Part shown: piece after piece, positions 31,931-40,217 of the stretch
Layout of the letters: each line of letters begins with the position of its first letter
Position numbering within the stretch: the first letter of the stretch is position 1
Assembly: GCF_003385215.1 (NCBI RefSeq)
Contig: NZ_PQHW01000029.1
Span: 1 to 64,000, forward strand
Length of the DNA: 64,000 bases
From: Amycolatopsis thermalba
Lineage (GTDB): Bacteria > Actinomycetota > Actinomycetes > Mycobacteriales > Pseudonocardiaceae
Reading direction: 5' to 3'
Translations under genes and position numbers: made by a program
The notes under the pieces: model-generated
Seen by the model: only the letters and a program-made list of their open reading frames with translations
Told to the model about the DNA's origin: nothing
Databases searched by the model: none

Positions 31931-32812
31931 ATGAGCCGCACGGGGCAGGCCGCGCGCGAAGCGGTACCGCCCGAAGCGGTGCTGACCCCCGCCGCGGTGG
32001 CGAGCCGGCTCGGTGTCGCGGTGGCGACCCTGCGGAGCTGGGACCGCAGGCACGGGCTGGGGCCGAGCTCCCGCGAACCGGGTCGGCACCGCCGGTACAC
32101 GGTCGGCGACCTGCGGCGCCTGGAGCGCGTGGTGCACCTGGTGCGTCAGGGCGTGCCGGTGGCGAGCGCGGCCGCGACGGTGAGCGCGGGCGCCACCCTG
32201 CCGATCGCCTCGCCCGCCCAGGTCCCCGATCGGGTGGCGAGCCGGCGGCGGCGGTCACTGCGCGGAGCCGCCGAGAAGCTCGACCCGGACGCGTTCCGCC
32301 GCATCGTGGTCGGCTTCCTCGACCGGCACGGCACCGTGGACACGTGGCAGAAGCTGCTCGTGCCGTTCCTGCAGGAGCTGGGTGAGCGGTGCGCGGAGCC
32401 CGGGGGACCGGTCGAGGTCGAGCACCTCGCGACCGACGGGATCATCGCCGCACTGCACGCCGTCCCGCCGGGACAGACCGGATCGGCGTCGGTGCTGCTC
32501 GCGTGCGCGCCCGACGAGCAGCACTCGCTGCCGCTGGAGGTGCTGCGGCACGCCCTCGCCGAACGCGGCCGCGGCACGATCTCACTGGGCGCGCGGGTGC
32601 CGCCCCGGTCGCTGCTGACGACGGTCACGATCCGCAAACCCCCGGCGACGGTGGTGTGGGCGCACTCGGCGGAGCTGGCGCGCCAGGTACCCACCGGAGA
32701 GCTGACCGGCACGCGCCTGTTCGTGGCGGGCCCCGGCTGGGACGCGGTGCCGCTACCGGACGGGACGCGGCAGTTGCGCACCCTGGCCGAAGCGGTGGAG
32801 GCGCTGGCCTGA
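31931..32812 (+). CDS. MerR-type regulator with B12-binding-like domain
   Basis: A 293-residue protein. Residues about 18-75 form a MerR winged helix (TPAAVASRLGVAVATLRSWDRRHGL, GRHRRYTVGDLRRL). Residues about 115-190 look like a helical cap, and 195-290 like a Rossmann-type cobalamin-binding domain with CAPDEQHSLPLEVLRHALAERG. In light- or B12-sensing regulators (LitR, CarH) the corresponding segment carries the cobalt-ligand His in DxHxxG. Here it reads DEQHSLP, so cobalamin binding is possible but not certain. GGGAGG precedes the ATG. No photolyase or carotenoid gene is next to it. Confidence 0.82.
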   Translation: MSRTGQAAREAVPPEAVLTPAAVASRLGVAVATLRSWDRRHGLGPSSREPGRHRRYTVGDLRRLERVVHLVRQGVPVASAAATVSAGATLPIASPAQVPDRVASRRRRSLRGAAEKLDPDAFRRIVVGFLDRHGTVDTWQKLLVPFLQELGERCAEPGGPVEVEHLATDGIIAALHAVPPGQTGSASVLLACAPDEQHSLPLEVLRHALAERGRGTISLGARVPPRSLLTTVTIRKPPATVVWAHSAELARQVPTGELTGTRLFVAGPGWDAVPLPDGTRQLRTLAEAVEALA

Positions 32813-32872
32813 CCGGTGCCCGGCGACGCCGGGCTGAGTGACAAGGCGGCGACCGTGTGACAGCGTGACCGC

Positions 32873-33643
32873 ATGATCGAACCTGCCGTCCGGGTCGAGC
32901 GCGCCGGCCCGGTGCACACCGTGATCCTGTCGCGTCCGCACGCGCGCAACGCCGTCGACGGGCCGACCGCCCAGGCCCTGCTGGAGGCGTTCGAGGCGAT
33001 CGACGCCGACCCGTCCGCCGCGGTCGCCGTGCTGTGGGGCGAAGGGGGCACGTTCTGCGCCGGCGCCGACCTCAAGGCGGTGGGCACCGAGCGCGGCAAC
33101 CGCCTGGGCGAGGACGGTCCCGGGCCGATGGGGCCGACGCGGCTGCGGATGGGCAAACCGGTGATCGCCGCGGTCGCCGGGCACGCCGTGGCCGGCGGGC
33201 TGGAGCTGGCGCTGTGGTGCGACCTGCGGGTGGCCGCCGAGGACGCGGTGTTCGGGGTGTTCTGCCGCCGCTGGGGCGTGCCGCTGATCGACGGCGGCAC
33301 GGTGCGCCTGCCCCGGCTGATCGGCGCGAGCCAGGCGATGGACCTGGTGCTGACCGGCCGCCCGGTGCCCGCGGACGAGGCGCTGCGGATGGGGCTGGCG
33401 AACCGGGTTGTGCCCGCGGGCACCGAGCGGGCCGCGGCGGAGGAACTGGCGGCGGCGATCGCGAAGTTCCCGCAGACGTGCCTGCGCGAGGACCGGTTGT
33501 CGCTGCTGGAGCAGGACGGGCTGGACGAACGGGCCGCGATGGCGAACGAATGGCGGCACGGCATGGTCTCCCTGGCCGCCGACGCGACGAGCGGAGCGCA
33601 ACGCTTCGCGGCGGGCGAGGGCCGGGGCGGATCGTTCGGCTAG
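32873..33643 (+). CDS. Enoyl-CoA hydratase/isomerase family protein
   Basis: A 256-residue crotonase-fold protein. The oxyanion-hole segments are GTFCAGADLKAVG and AVAGHAVAGGLELALWCDLRVAAEDAVFG. The second acidic catalytic position found in true hydratases reads differently here (GVPLIDGGTVRLPRL), so the reaction may be a hydratase, isomerase or hydrolase type. It stands alone, 60 bp after the MerR gene. Its stop overlaps the convergent GAF-ANTAR gene by four bases. Confidence 0.88.
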   Translation: MIEPAVRVERAGPVHTVILSRPHARNAVDGPTAQALLEAFEAIDADPSAAVAVLWGEGGTFCAGADLKAVGTERGNRLGEDGPGPMGPTRLRMGKPVIAAVAGHAVAGGLELALWCDLRVAAEDAVFGVFCRRWGVPLIDGGTVRLPRLIGASQAMDLVLTGRPVPADEALRMGLANRVVPAGTERAAAEELAAAIAKFPQTCLREDRLSLLEQDGLDERAAMANEWRHGMVSLAADATSGAQRFAAGEGRGGSFG

Positions 33644-34371
33644 TTGCCGTCGTTGATCGCGTTGTTGGTGCCGGTCACCAGCCAGCGGGCGACCTCGTGC
33701 AGTTTGCGGTTGGTGTTCTGCGAGGCGCGGACCAGCAGGTCGAAGGCCTGGTCGTCGGTCACCCGGTGGCGTTCCATCAGGATGCCCTTGGCCATCGAGA
33801 TGACGTCGCGGGATTCCAGGGCGTTGCGCAGCTGCGCCTGGGCACGCGACCCGGCCAGCGCGACGGCGGCGTGCGCGGCGAACAGGCCGCAGACGTGCTC
33901 GGCGGACTCGTCGAACGCCTCCCGCGCCGAGGAGAACAGGTTGAGCGCGCCGAGCAGGGTCTTCCCGGTGAACAGGCGGACGGCGAGCATCGAGTTGACG
34001 CCCAGCGCGGCGGCGGCGTCGCCGAACTTCGGCCAGCGCACGTCCGCCGCGATGTCGCCGGTGCGGTAGGTGATGTCGGCGAACACCGCGTCCACGCACG
34101 GCCCCTCGCCGAGCTCGTGCTGAAGCTCGTCGAGGCGGGCCACCCGGTCACTCGACGGGGCGACGGTCGTCAGGTTCCCCGCTTCGAGCAGGGAGATGCC
34201 CGCGTCCTCGGTGCCCGGCACGGTCGTCGCCACCGCGTTGACGATGGTCGCGACCGTCCGCTCGACGTCCGGCTCCGGTTCGAGCGTGCGCACGACGGCG
34301 CTGAGCGCGTCCGCGAGCTCGAGGTCGGCGGGCTTGATGAGTTCGTCGGTCACCTGGACAGTCTTATGCAT
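33640..34371 (-). CDS. GAF and ANTAR domain protein
   Basis: A 243-residue regulator. Residues about 20-165 form a GAF sensor domain (ELGEGPCVDAVFADITYRTGD is typical of this actinobacterial class). Residues about 175-235 form an ANTAR RNA-binding domain (ISMAKGILMERHRVTDDQAFDLLVRASQNTNRKLHEVARWLV). ANTAR proteins stop transcription termination by binding paired hexaloop RNA hairpins. No receiver domain is present, so the input is probably a ligand or a partner. The ATG lacks a strong RBS, and a GTG 18 bases in is an alternative. Confidence 0.92.
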   Translation of the reverse strand: MHKTVQVTDELIKPADLELADALSAVVRTLEPEPDVERTVATIVNAVATTVPGTEDAGISLLEAGNLTTVAPSSDRVARLDELQHELGEGPCVDAVFADITYRTGDIAADVRWPKFGDAAAALGVNSMLAVRLFTGKTLLGALNLFSSAREAFDESAEHVCGLFAAHAAVALAGSRAQAQLRNALESRDVISMAKGILMERHRVTDDQAFDLLVRASQNTNRKLHEVARWLVTGTNNAINDGN

Positions 34372-34561
34372 GCGCGCGGGCGGCGACAGAGGCTGCCCCG
34401 TCTTTCATCCCAGGGCCCCGCCACGACCCCGGCGAAGGTGGTGAGCCGCCTTGATCCACGCCGCCTCGCGACCGCGTCCTCGTCGTACGCTGACGCCCGT
34501 CCGCCGGGCCAGCTCGCCGATCCTCATTCCACCTACGACGAACCGGACAGCCCGGGCATTC

Positions 34562-35569
34562 CTACTCGCAGTACTTCAGCAGCGGCAGGATCGCCCGCTC
34601 GGTCAGCGCCGCGGGGTCCGGCTCCGCGCACGCCGCCAGCCGCGCCAGCAGGTCGTCCTCGTCGAGGCCGGTCCCGATCAGCACCAGCCGCGTCGCCGGC
34701 GCCTCCGCACCCCACGGCGACCGGTGGAACCGCAGGTACGGGCCGACGGTCTGGAGCAGGAACCGGTCCTGGTGACCGGGCACGCCGAAGTGCACCGGCC
34801 CCTTCATGCGGTACAGCCCGGCCGGCCGCTCGGTCAGAAAAGCCAGCAGCCGCCGCGGGTGGATCGGCGTGTCACTCGAAAACTCCACACTGCGGTAGGC
34901 GTCGTGCAGGTGCACGTGATCGTCGCCGTCGGAGTGCCGCAGGTCGTCGAACGACAACTGCCGCGCCACCGGCTCCCGCACCCGCGCGTCGAACAACAGG
35001 CCCGGGTCGATCGCGCCGAAGGAGGCACGCACCACCGGCCGCCCGTCGCTGACCTTGCGGACCAGCTCCAGGACCCCGGGATCGTCGCACCGGTCGATCT
35101 TGTTCAGCACCACCAGATCGGCGAACCGCAGGTGCTCGTCCAGCTCGGGGTGGCGCACCCGGTTGGCCGCGAACTCGGCCGCGTCCACGACCTCGACCAG
35201 TCCGCCGTAGGCGATCCGCGGGTTCTCGCTGGCCAGCAGCATCCGGACCAGGTCGCGCGGCTCGGCGAGACCGCTGGCCTCGATGACGATCGCGTCGATG
35301 CCCAGCTCCGGCTCGGCCAGCCGCGCCAGCATCCGGTCCAGGCCCGCGGTGTCGACCGCGCAGCACAGGCAGCCGTTGCCCATCGGCAGCATCGCGTCGA
35401 CCTGCCCGGCCACCGCCAGCGCGTCCACGTTGATGCGGCCGAAGTCGTTGACGATCACGCCGATGCGGTGGTCGCGGGCGTGCGTCAGCAGGTGGTTGAC
35501 CAGTGTCGTCTTGCCCGAGCCCAGGTAACCGGCGACCAGGACCACGGGAATCGCCTCGGAAGTGCTCAC
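34562..35569 (-). CDS. CobW/ZNG family metallochaperone GTPase
   Basis: A 335-residue G3E GTPase with Walker A GYLGSGKTTL, the metal-binding CxCC in NGCLCCAVDT, EASGLAEP, NKIDRCDDPG as the guanine motif and a C-terminal CobW domain (RRLLAFLTERPAGLYRMKGPVHF). A His/Asp-rich loop (DGDDHVHLHD) may also bind metal. These proteins hand zinc or other metals to client enzymes. The GTG at 35569 gives the standard N-terminus. It lies 11 bp downstream of a broken dehydrogenase gene in the same direction. No Zur box was recognised. Confidence 0.9.
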   Translation of the reverse strand: MSTSEAIPVVLVAGYLGSGKTTLVNHLLTHARDHRIGVIVNDFGRINVDALAVAGQVDAMLPMGNGCLCCAVDTAGLDRMLARLAEPELGIDAIVIEASGLAEPRDLVRMLLASENPRIAYGGLVEVVDAAEFAANRVRHPELDEHLRFADLVVLNKIDRCDDPGVLELVRKVSDGRPVVRASFGAIDPGLLFDARVREPVARQLSFDDLRHSDGDDHVHLHDAYRSVEFSSDTPIHPRRLLAFLTERPAGLYRMKGPVHFGVPGHQDRFLLQTVGPYLRFHRSPWGAEAPATRLVLIGTGLDEDDLLARLAACAEPDPAALTERAILPLLKYCE

Positions 35570-35580
35570 CGCGCAACACC

Positions 35581-36290
35581 CTAGGGCACCACGACGAGCT
35601 TCCCGGTGGCCCGGTCGTCCTCCATGCAGCGGTGCGCGGCGACGACGTCGTCCAGCCCGAACACGCGATGCAGGTTCGGCCGGCAGCGGCCCGCCTCGAC
35701 CTCGTCCACGATCCGCTGCAACACCGCCGCGCTGCCCTGCACGGTGCGGCTGTGGAAGGCCGTGAGCCGGGTTCCGGTCGGGATCATCGCGATCGGTTCC
35801 AGCTCCGGGATCACCCGCCCGCTGAGCGAGCCCGCCACGCACACCGTCCCGCCGCGTCGCGCCACCTGCAGCGAATCCACCGCCGTGCCCGCCCCGACCA
35901 GGTCCAGCACGTGGTCCGGGCCGCAGGGCCAGATCGCGTGCACGGCCTCGGCCGGCGACCCACCGGAGTCGAAGTGCAACCGCTCGCCTGGCACCACCCC
36001 ACGCGCGCCCCGCGCGGTCAGGTACGTCCCGGGCAGCGCGGCCAGGACGTCCCAGGCAGCGTCGTCCTGATCGGCGGCCAGCACCCGCGGGAACACCACG
36101 CCCGGGGAATGCCCCTGCCGGGTCCGCAGCTCCGACCGGTGCAGCCCCGCACCCGCACCCGCACCCGCACCCGCACCCGCGCCCGCACCCGCACCCGCAC
36201 CAGGCTCCAGCCCTCCCGCACCGCGGGCACCGGCAGTTCCCGGATCTCCAGCACCTCCGGGCCACCCGTCCGGCAACAGACCGCACGCAT
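35581..36290 (-). pseudogene. Broken medium-chain zinc-type alcohol dehydrogenase/quinone reductase
   Basis: The start is good: GAGGAGGACG then ATG at 36290, MRAVCCRTGGPEVLEIRELPVP, typical of medium-chain dehydrogenases. Codons then run into a GTGCGG repeat (36145-36201), after which the family sequence resumes in another frame (LHRSELRTRQGHSPGVVFPRVL). A large part of the catalytic and nucleotide-binding region is missing before DHVLDLVGAGTAVDSLQ, and the C-terminus is intact (NLHRVFGLDDVVAAHRCMEDDRATGKLVVVP). Frame change and internal deletions make it a pseudogene. A repeat-mediated slip is the likely first lesion. Confidence 0.75.
36145..36201. repeat. Hexanucleotide repeat, about 9.5 units of CCGCAC
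   Basis: A run of CCGCAC units with one CCGCGC variant fills 57 bases in the broken dehydrogenase gene. It encodes alternating Val-Arg in one frame and Gly-Ala in another. Such a run is prone to slippage and to assembly error. Confidence 0.85.
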
Positions 36291-36329
36291 CGTCCTCCTC
36301 GCCGACGAGCACGACACGCTCTCCGACGC

Positions 36330-37004
36330 TCAGCCGCGCCAGTGGTACTGCCGCTCCGGGCGGCCCGTCCCGCCGTAGCGCAGCCGCACCTCGGCCCGTC
36401 CGGCGGCGACGAAGTGCTCCAGGTACCGCCGGGCGCTGGGCCGCGACAGGTCCGTCAGGCCCGCGCACTCGCTGGCCGACAGCCCGTCCGGGTGCGCTTG
36501 CAACGCCTGCCGCACCAGCTCGGCCGTCTGCTCGGTCAGCCCCTTCGGCAGCGCTTTCGGCGTGCGGGCGCCGAAGACGGCGTCCACGTCCTCCTGCCCG
36601 GCGGTGCTGCGCTGCGCCAGCCGGTGCAGTTTCCGCCGCAGCGTGGCGAACTCCGCCAGCTGCGCCTGCAACGCCGACGACGAGAACGGCTTGATCAGGT
36701 AGTGCAGCGCGCCGCCGCGCAGCGCGCCCCGCACGGTCTCCACGTCCCGCGCGGCCGTGATGATCAGGACGTCGATGTCCTGCGTCGCCGGGTCGGCCCG
36801 CAGCTGCCGCAGCACCGACAGCCCGTCCACATCGGGCAGGTAGATGTCCAGCAGCACCAGGTCCGGGTGCAGCTCGCGGGCCGCGCGCAACGCCTCGGCG
36901 CCGGTGTGCGCGACCCCGGCCACGGTGAACCCGGGCGTGCGCGCCACGTATCCACTGTGGACCTTCGCGACCATGAAGTCGTCGTCCACCACCAGGACCC
37001 GCAT
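36330..37004 (-). CDS. CitB/DcuR-type response regulator
   Basis: A 224-residue two-component regulator. The receiver domain has DDD at 7-9, phospho-acceptor Asp53 in LLDIYLPD, Thr in IITAARD and Lys in LIKPF. A linker leads to a C-terminal winged helix (ECAGLTDLSRPSARRYLEHFVAAGRAEVRLRYGGTGRPERQYHW), typical of the CitB/DcuR class that answers to external citrate or C4-dicarboxylates. It overlaps the end of the sensor kinase gene by one base. The facing tctCBA transporter operon is the probable target. Confidence 0.92.
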   Translation of the reverse strand: MRVLVVDDDFMVAKVHSGYVARTPGFTVAGVAHTGAEALRAARELHPDLVLLDIYLPDVDGLSVLRQLRADPATQDIDVLIITAARDVETVRGALRGGALHYLIKPFSSSALQAQLAEFATLRRKLHRLAQRSTAGQEDVDAVFGARTPKALPKGLTEQTAELVRQALQAHPDGLSASECAGLTDLSRPSARRYLEHFVAAGRAEVRLRYGGTGRPERQYHWRG

Positions 37005-38572
37005 CACCGCGGCACCTCCGCCCGCGTCGGCAGGACCGCGGTGAACACCGCGCCGTCGGCGTTGTGCACCGCCACCGAACCGCCGCGCCGCAGGCAGGTC
37101 TGCCGGGTCAGCGCCAGCCCGAGCCCGCGCTGGCCGCCGTGCTCGGCGGCCTTCGTGGTGAACCCGTGCGTGAACACCTCGGTCGCGATCTCCGGCGCCA
37201 CCCCGGGCCCGGAGTCCCGCACCACCACCGACACCGCCCCGGCGTCCTGCCGGATCTCCACCTCGATCCAGTCGCCGTCCCGCCCGGCCAGCGCGTCCAG
37301 CGCGTTGTCGACGAGGTTGCCGACCACCGTCACCAGGTCCGCCGACAGCTGGTCGTCCACATCGTCCAGCCGCGTGCCCGGCGCCAGCCGCAGGCCCACG
37401 CCCCGCTCGGCGGCCAGGCTGGCCTTCGCGATGAGCAGCGCCGCGACCGCCGAGTCGGCGATGTGCGCGGTGACCTCCTCGTGCCACTTCGTCTGGGCTT
37501 CGCTGACCAGGTCGACGTAGTGCCGCACCTCGTCGTACTCGCCCAGCTCGATGAGCCCGGCGATGGTGTGCAGGCGGTTGCTGAACTCGTGCGCCTGCGC
37601 GCGCAGCGTGTCCGTGGCCCGCGAGGTCGCCTCCAGCTCCTCGCGCAGCGCGGCCAGCTCGGTGCGGTCCCGCAGCGTCACCACGGCGCCGCGCGCGATC
37701 GGCATCCGGTTGAGCGCCAGCACCCGCCCCGCCCGCAGCCCGATCTGGTCGACGCCGTGCGCCCGGCCGGTGAGCACGTCGGTGAGCCGCTCGTTGAGCC
37801 CCAGCTCCTCGACCGGCCGTCCCACGCAGTCCGCGGGCAGCGCCAGCAGGTCGCGGGCCTGGTCGTTGACGAGCGTGACGCGGTGCTGGTCGTCCAGGCC
37901 GAGCACGCCCTCCTTGATGCCGTGCAGCAGCGCTTCCCGGTGCTCGGCCAGCGCGGTGATCTCCCGCGGCTCCATGCCCAGCGTCTGCCGTTTCACCCGC
38001 CAGGTGAGCAGCAGCGACCCGGCGACCCCGACGACCGTGGCGATGCCCAGCATCGTCAGCGCGGCGCTGGGCGAGTTCGCCACACCCTCGAAGAAGCCGG
38101 GCGTCTCGGTGCCGGCCGCGACGATCCCGACGATCTGCCCGGCGTCCCCGATCACCGGCACGTGCGCCACGAGCTGCCCGGAGATCTCGCCGACCCACGC
38201 GCGGCCCTGCAGCACCGTGCTCGCGCCCAGCGGCAGCCGGGTGCGCAGCTGGTTCGGGTCGGGGGAGGTGAGGACGATCCGGTCGGGCGCGGCGATGATC
38301 ACCGAATCCGCGCCGGACAGGGTGCGTGCGCTCTCGGCGAAGGCCGGCAGCGCGTCCCGCCGGATCGGATCGGCCAGGCTGGCCCGCACCCCGGCGGTCG
38401 CGGCGACCTGTTCGGCGACCGCGAGCAGCTTGCGGCCCTGCGTGTCGGTGAACGTGCGGTCGGACTGCACGGCCGAGTAGCCGAACACGCACGCGAGCAG
38501 GGCGAACACGATGATCAGCTGCCAGCCCAGCAGCTGGCGGGCCAGCGATCCTTGCGCACCCACGCCCCTCAC
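37004..38572 (-). CDS. CitA/DcuS-type sensor histidine kinase
   Basis: A 522-residue sensor. One membrane helix near residues 12-32 is followed by a periplasmic Cache-type domain (about 35-170), a second membrane helix near 175-198, a PAS domain (about 215-315), the phospho-acceptor His328 in QAHEFSNRLHTIAGLIELG, and an HATPase domain (GNLVDNALDAL, DSGPGVAP, GQRGLGLALTRQ). This is the layout of citrate and dicarboxylate sensors. The start is uncertain: GTG 38572 or GTG 38563, neither with an ideal RBS. The gene faces tctC across 131 bp. Confidence 0.92.
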   Translation of the reverse strand: MRGVGAQGSLARQLLGWQLIIVFALLACVFGYSAVQSDRTFTDTQGRKLLAVAEQVAATAGVRASLADPIRRDALPAFAESARTLSGADSVIIAAPDRIVLTSPDPNQLRTRLPLGASTVLQGRAWVGEISGQLVAHVPVIGDAGQIVGIVAAGTETPGFFEGVANSPSAALTMLGIATVVGVAGSLLLTWRVKRQTLGMEPREITALAEHREALLHGIKEGVLGLDDQHRVTLVNDQARDLLALPADCVGRPVEELGLNERLTDVLTGRAHGVDQIGLRAGRVLALNRMPIARGAVVTLRDRTELAALREELEATSRATDTLRAQAHEFSNRLHTIAGLIELGEYDEVRHYVDLVSEAQTKWHEEVTAHIADSAVAALLIAKASLAAERGVGLRLAPGTRLDDVDDQLSADLVTVVGNLVDNALDALAGRDGDWIEVEIRQDAGAVSVVVRDSGPGVAPEIATEVFTHGFTTKAAEHGGQRGLGLALTRQTCLRRGGSVAVHNADGAVFTAVLPTRAEVPR

Positions 38573-38601
38573 TATCGCATCCGCGCCGCCCGATCGTGCC
38601 G

Positions 38602-38619
38602 TGACCACAATGACCACAA
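38602..38619. promoter_or_regulatory. Direct repeat, candidate CitB-type operator
   Basis: TGACCACAA occurs twice head to tail at 38602-38610 and 38611-38619, between the sensor kinase and tctC. CitB-type regulators bind tandem repeats in the promoters of transport genes. The role is inferred from position. Confidence 0.5.
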
Positions 38620-38703
38620 CGATCGATAGGTGCCTAACGGGTGACAGCGGCCCGGCCCCGGTGCACGATGCCGGGCAACCAAGCTCCACAACGAGGTGCG
38701 CTG

Positions 38704-39690
38704 ATGAAGAATCGCAAGGCCTGGCTCGCCGTTCTCGGCGCGGCCGTGGCGCTCCTCCTCGTCCCCCCGCTGGTGTCGGCGGGCGGCGAGGAGACCGGGC
38801 CCCAGATCCGGGGCCTGCGGATGATGGTCCCCAACTCACCCGGCGGCGGCTACGACATCACGGCCCGCACGGCCGTGAAGGCGATCGAGGACGCCGGCCT
38901 CAACGGCAACGTCGAGGTGTTCAACCTGCCCGGCGCGGGCGGCACGGTCGGCCTCGGCCGCCTGGTGAACGAGCGCGGCAACGGCAAGCTCGCCATGTCC
39001 ATGGGGCTCGGCGTGGTCGGCTCGGTCTACACGAACAAGTCGCCGTCGTCGCTGCAGGACACCACCGCGATCGCGAAGCTGACCGAAGAGGCCGACATCG
39101 TCGTGGTGAGCAAGGACTCGCCGTACCAGACGATCCAGCAGCTGGTCGAGGCGTGGCGGGCCGATCCGGGCAGCGTGCCGGTCGGCGGCGGCTCGGCCCC
39201 CGGCGGGCCGGATCACCTGGCGCCGATGCTGATGGCGCAGGCCGCCGGGATCCCGCCGTCGCGGGTCAACTACATCCCGTTCGACGGCGGCGGCGAGCTG
39301 ATGGCGTCCGTGCTCGGCGGCAAGGTCGGCTTCGGTGTTTCCGGCATCGGCGAGACCCGCGACCAGATCGCCTCCGGTGCGCTGCGGGCGCTCGCGGTGA
39401 CCAGCCCGCAACGGGTGCCGGGCATCGACGCGCCCACGCTGAAGGAGTCCGGTGTGGACGTCTCGTTCACCAACTGGCGCGGCATCGTCGCACCGCCGGG
39501 ACTGTCCGACAGCGACAAGGATCGTCTCATCGGGTTGTTCACGCGCCTGCAGGACACCCCGCAGTGGCGGGACGCCTTGCAGCGCAACGGGTGGACGCCC
39601 GCGTTCCAGCCCGGTGACGACTTCGCCGCGTTCCTGAAGGCCGAGAACGACCGGGTGGCCGCGGTGCTGAAGGAGCTGGGGCTGGCATGA
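38704..39690 (+). CDS. tctC: Tripartite tricarboxylate transporter substrate-binding protein
   Basis: A 328-residue extracytoplasmic solute-binding protein of the TTT family. A signal peptide (KNRKAWLAVLGAAVALLLVPPLVSA) is followed by the Bug/TctC core with MVPNSPGGGYDITAR, NLPGAGGTVGLGRL, the proline-rich VPVGGGSAPGGPDH and FTNWRGIVAPPGLSD. It should capture citrate or another carboxylate and deliver it to TctBA. It starts an operon with tctB (4-base overlap) and tctA and faces its probable regulators. Confidence 0.93.
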   Translation: MKNRKAWLAVLGAAVALLLVPPLVSAGGEETGPQIRGLRMMVPNSPGGGYDITARTAVKAIEDAGLNGNVEVFNLPGAGGTVGLGRLVNERGNGKLAMSMGLGVVGSVYTNKSPSSLQDTTAIAKLTEEADIVVVSKDSPYQTIQQLVEAWRADPGSVPVGGGSAPGGPDHLAPMLMAQAAGIPPSRVNYIPFDGGGELMASVLGGKVGFGVSGIGETRDQIASGALRALAVTSPQRVPGIDAPTLKESGVDVSFTNWRGIVAPPGLSDSDKDRLIGLFTRLQDTPQWRDALQRNGWTPAFQPGDDFAAFLKAENDRVAAVLKELGLA

Positions 39691-40214
39691 GCGTGATCGA
39701 GAAGGAGACGCCCGCCACGCCGAAGTCCTGGTGGCGCGCGCACTCCGAGCTGGGTGTCTGCGTGTTCCTGTTCGCCGTCGGGGTGCTGGTGCTCGTCGAC
39801 GCGCTCAGCATCCCGACCGATTTCACGCAGCGCGGGCCGGTCGGCCCGAAGGCGGTGCCGATCCTCGTCGGCTCGCTGCTGCTGCTCGTGTCGCTGCTGC
39901 TGGCGCGGGACGTGCTGCGCGGCGGCCGCGGCGAGGCCGAGGCGGGGGAGGACGTCGACCTCGACGCCCCCGCCGACTGGCGCACGGTGCTGCTGCTGTC
40001 GGGAGCGTTCCTGGCCAACGCGGCGCTGATCGACACGCTCGGGTTCCCGCTGTCGTCGGCGATCATGTTCTGGGGCGCGGCCTACGCCCTGGGCAGCCGC
40101 CACCTGGTGCGGGATCCGCTGATCGCGGCCGGCGTCTCGCTGGTCACCTGGTTCGTGTTCACGGTGCTGCTGGGCGTTCCGCTGCCCGGCGGCCCGCTGA
40201 TGGGGGTGCTGTAG
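39687..40214 (+). CDS. tctB: Tripartite tricarboxylate transporter small membrane subunit
   Basis: A 175-residue protein with four predicted membrane helices (for example VCVFLFAVGVLVLVDAL, VPILVGSLLLLVSLLLA, and two near the C-terminus). It is the small poorly conserved TctB subunit, identified mainly by size, topology and position between tctC and tctA. An acidic loop lies between helices 2 and 3. Confidence 0.9.
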   Translation: MSVIEKETPATPKSWWRAHSELGVCVFLFAVGVLVLVDALSIPTDFTQRGPVGPKAVPILVGSLLLLVSLLLARDVLRGGRGEAEAGEDVDLDAPADWRTVLLLSGAFLANAALIDTLGFPLSSAIMFWGAAYALGSRHLVRDPLIAAGVSLVTWFVFTVLLGVPLPGGPLMGVL

Positions 40215-40217
40215 CTG

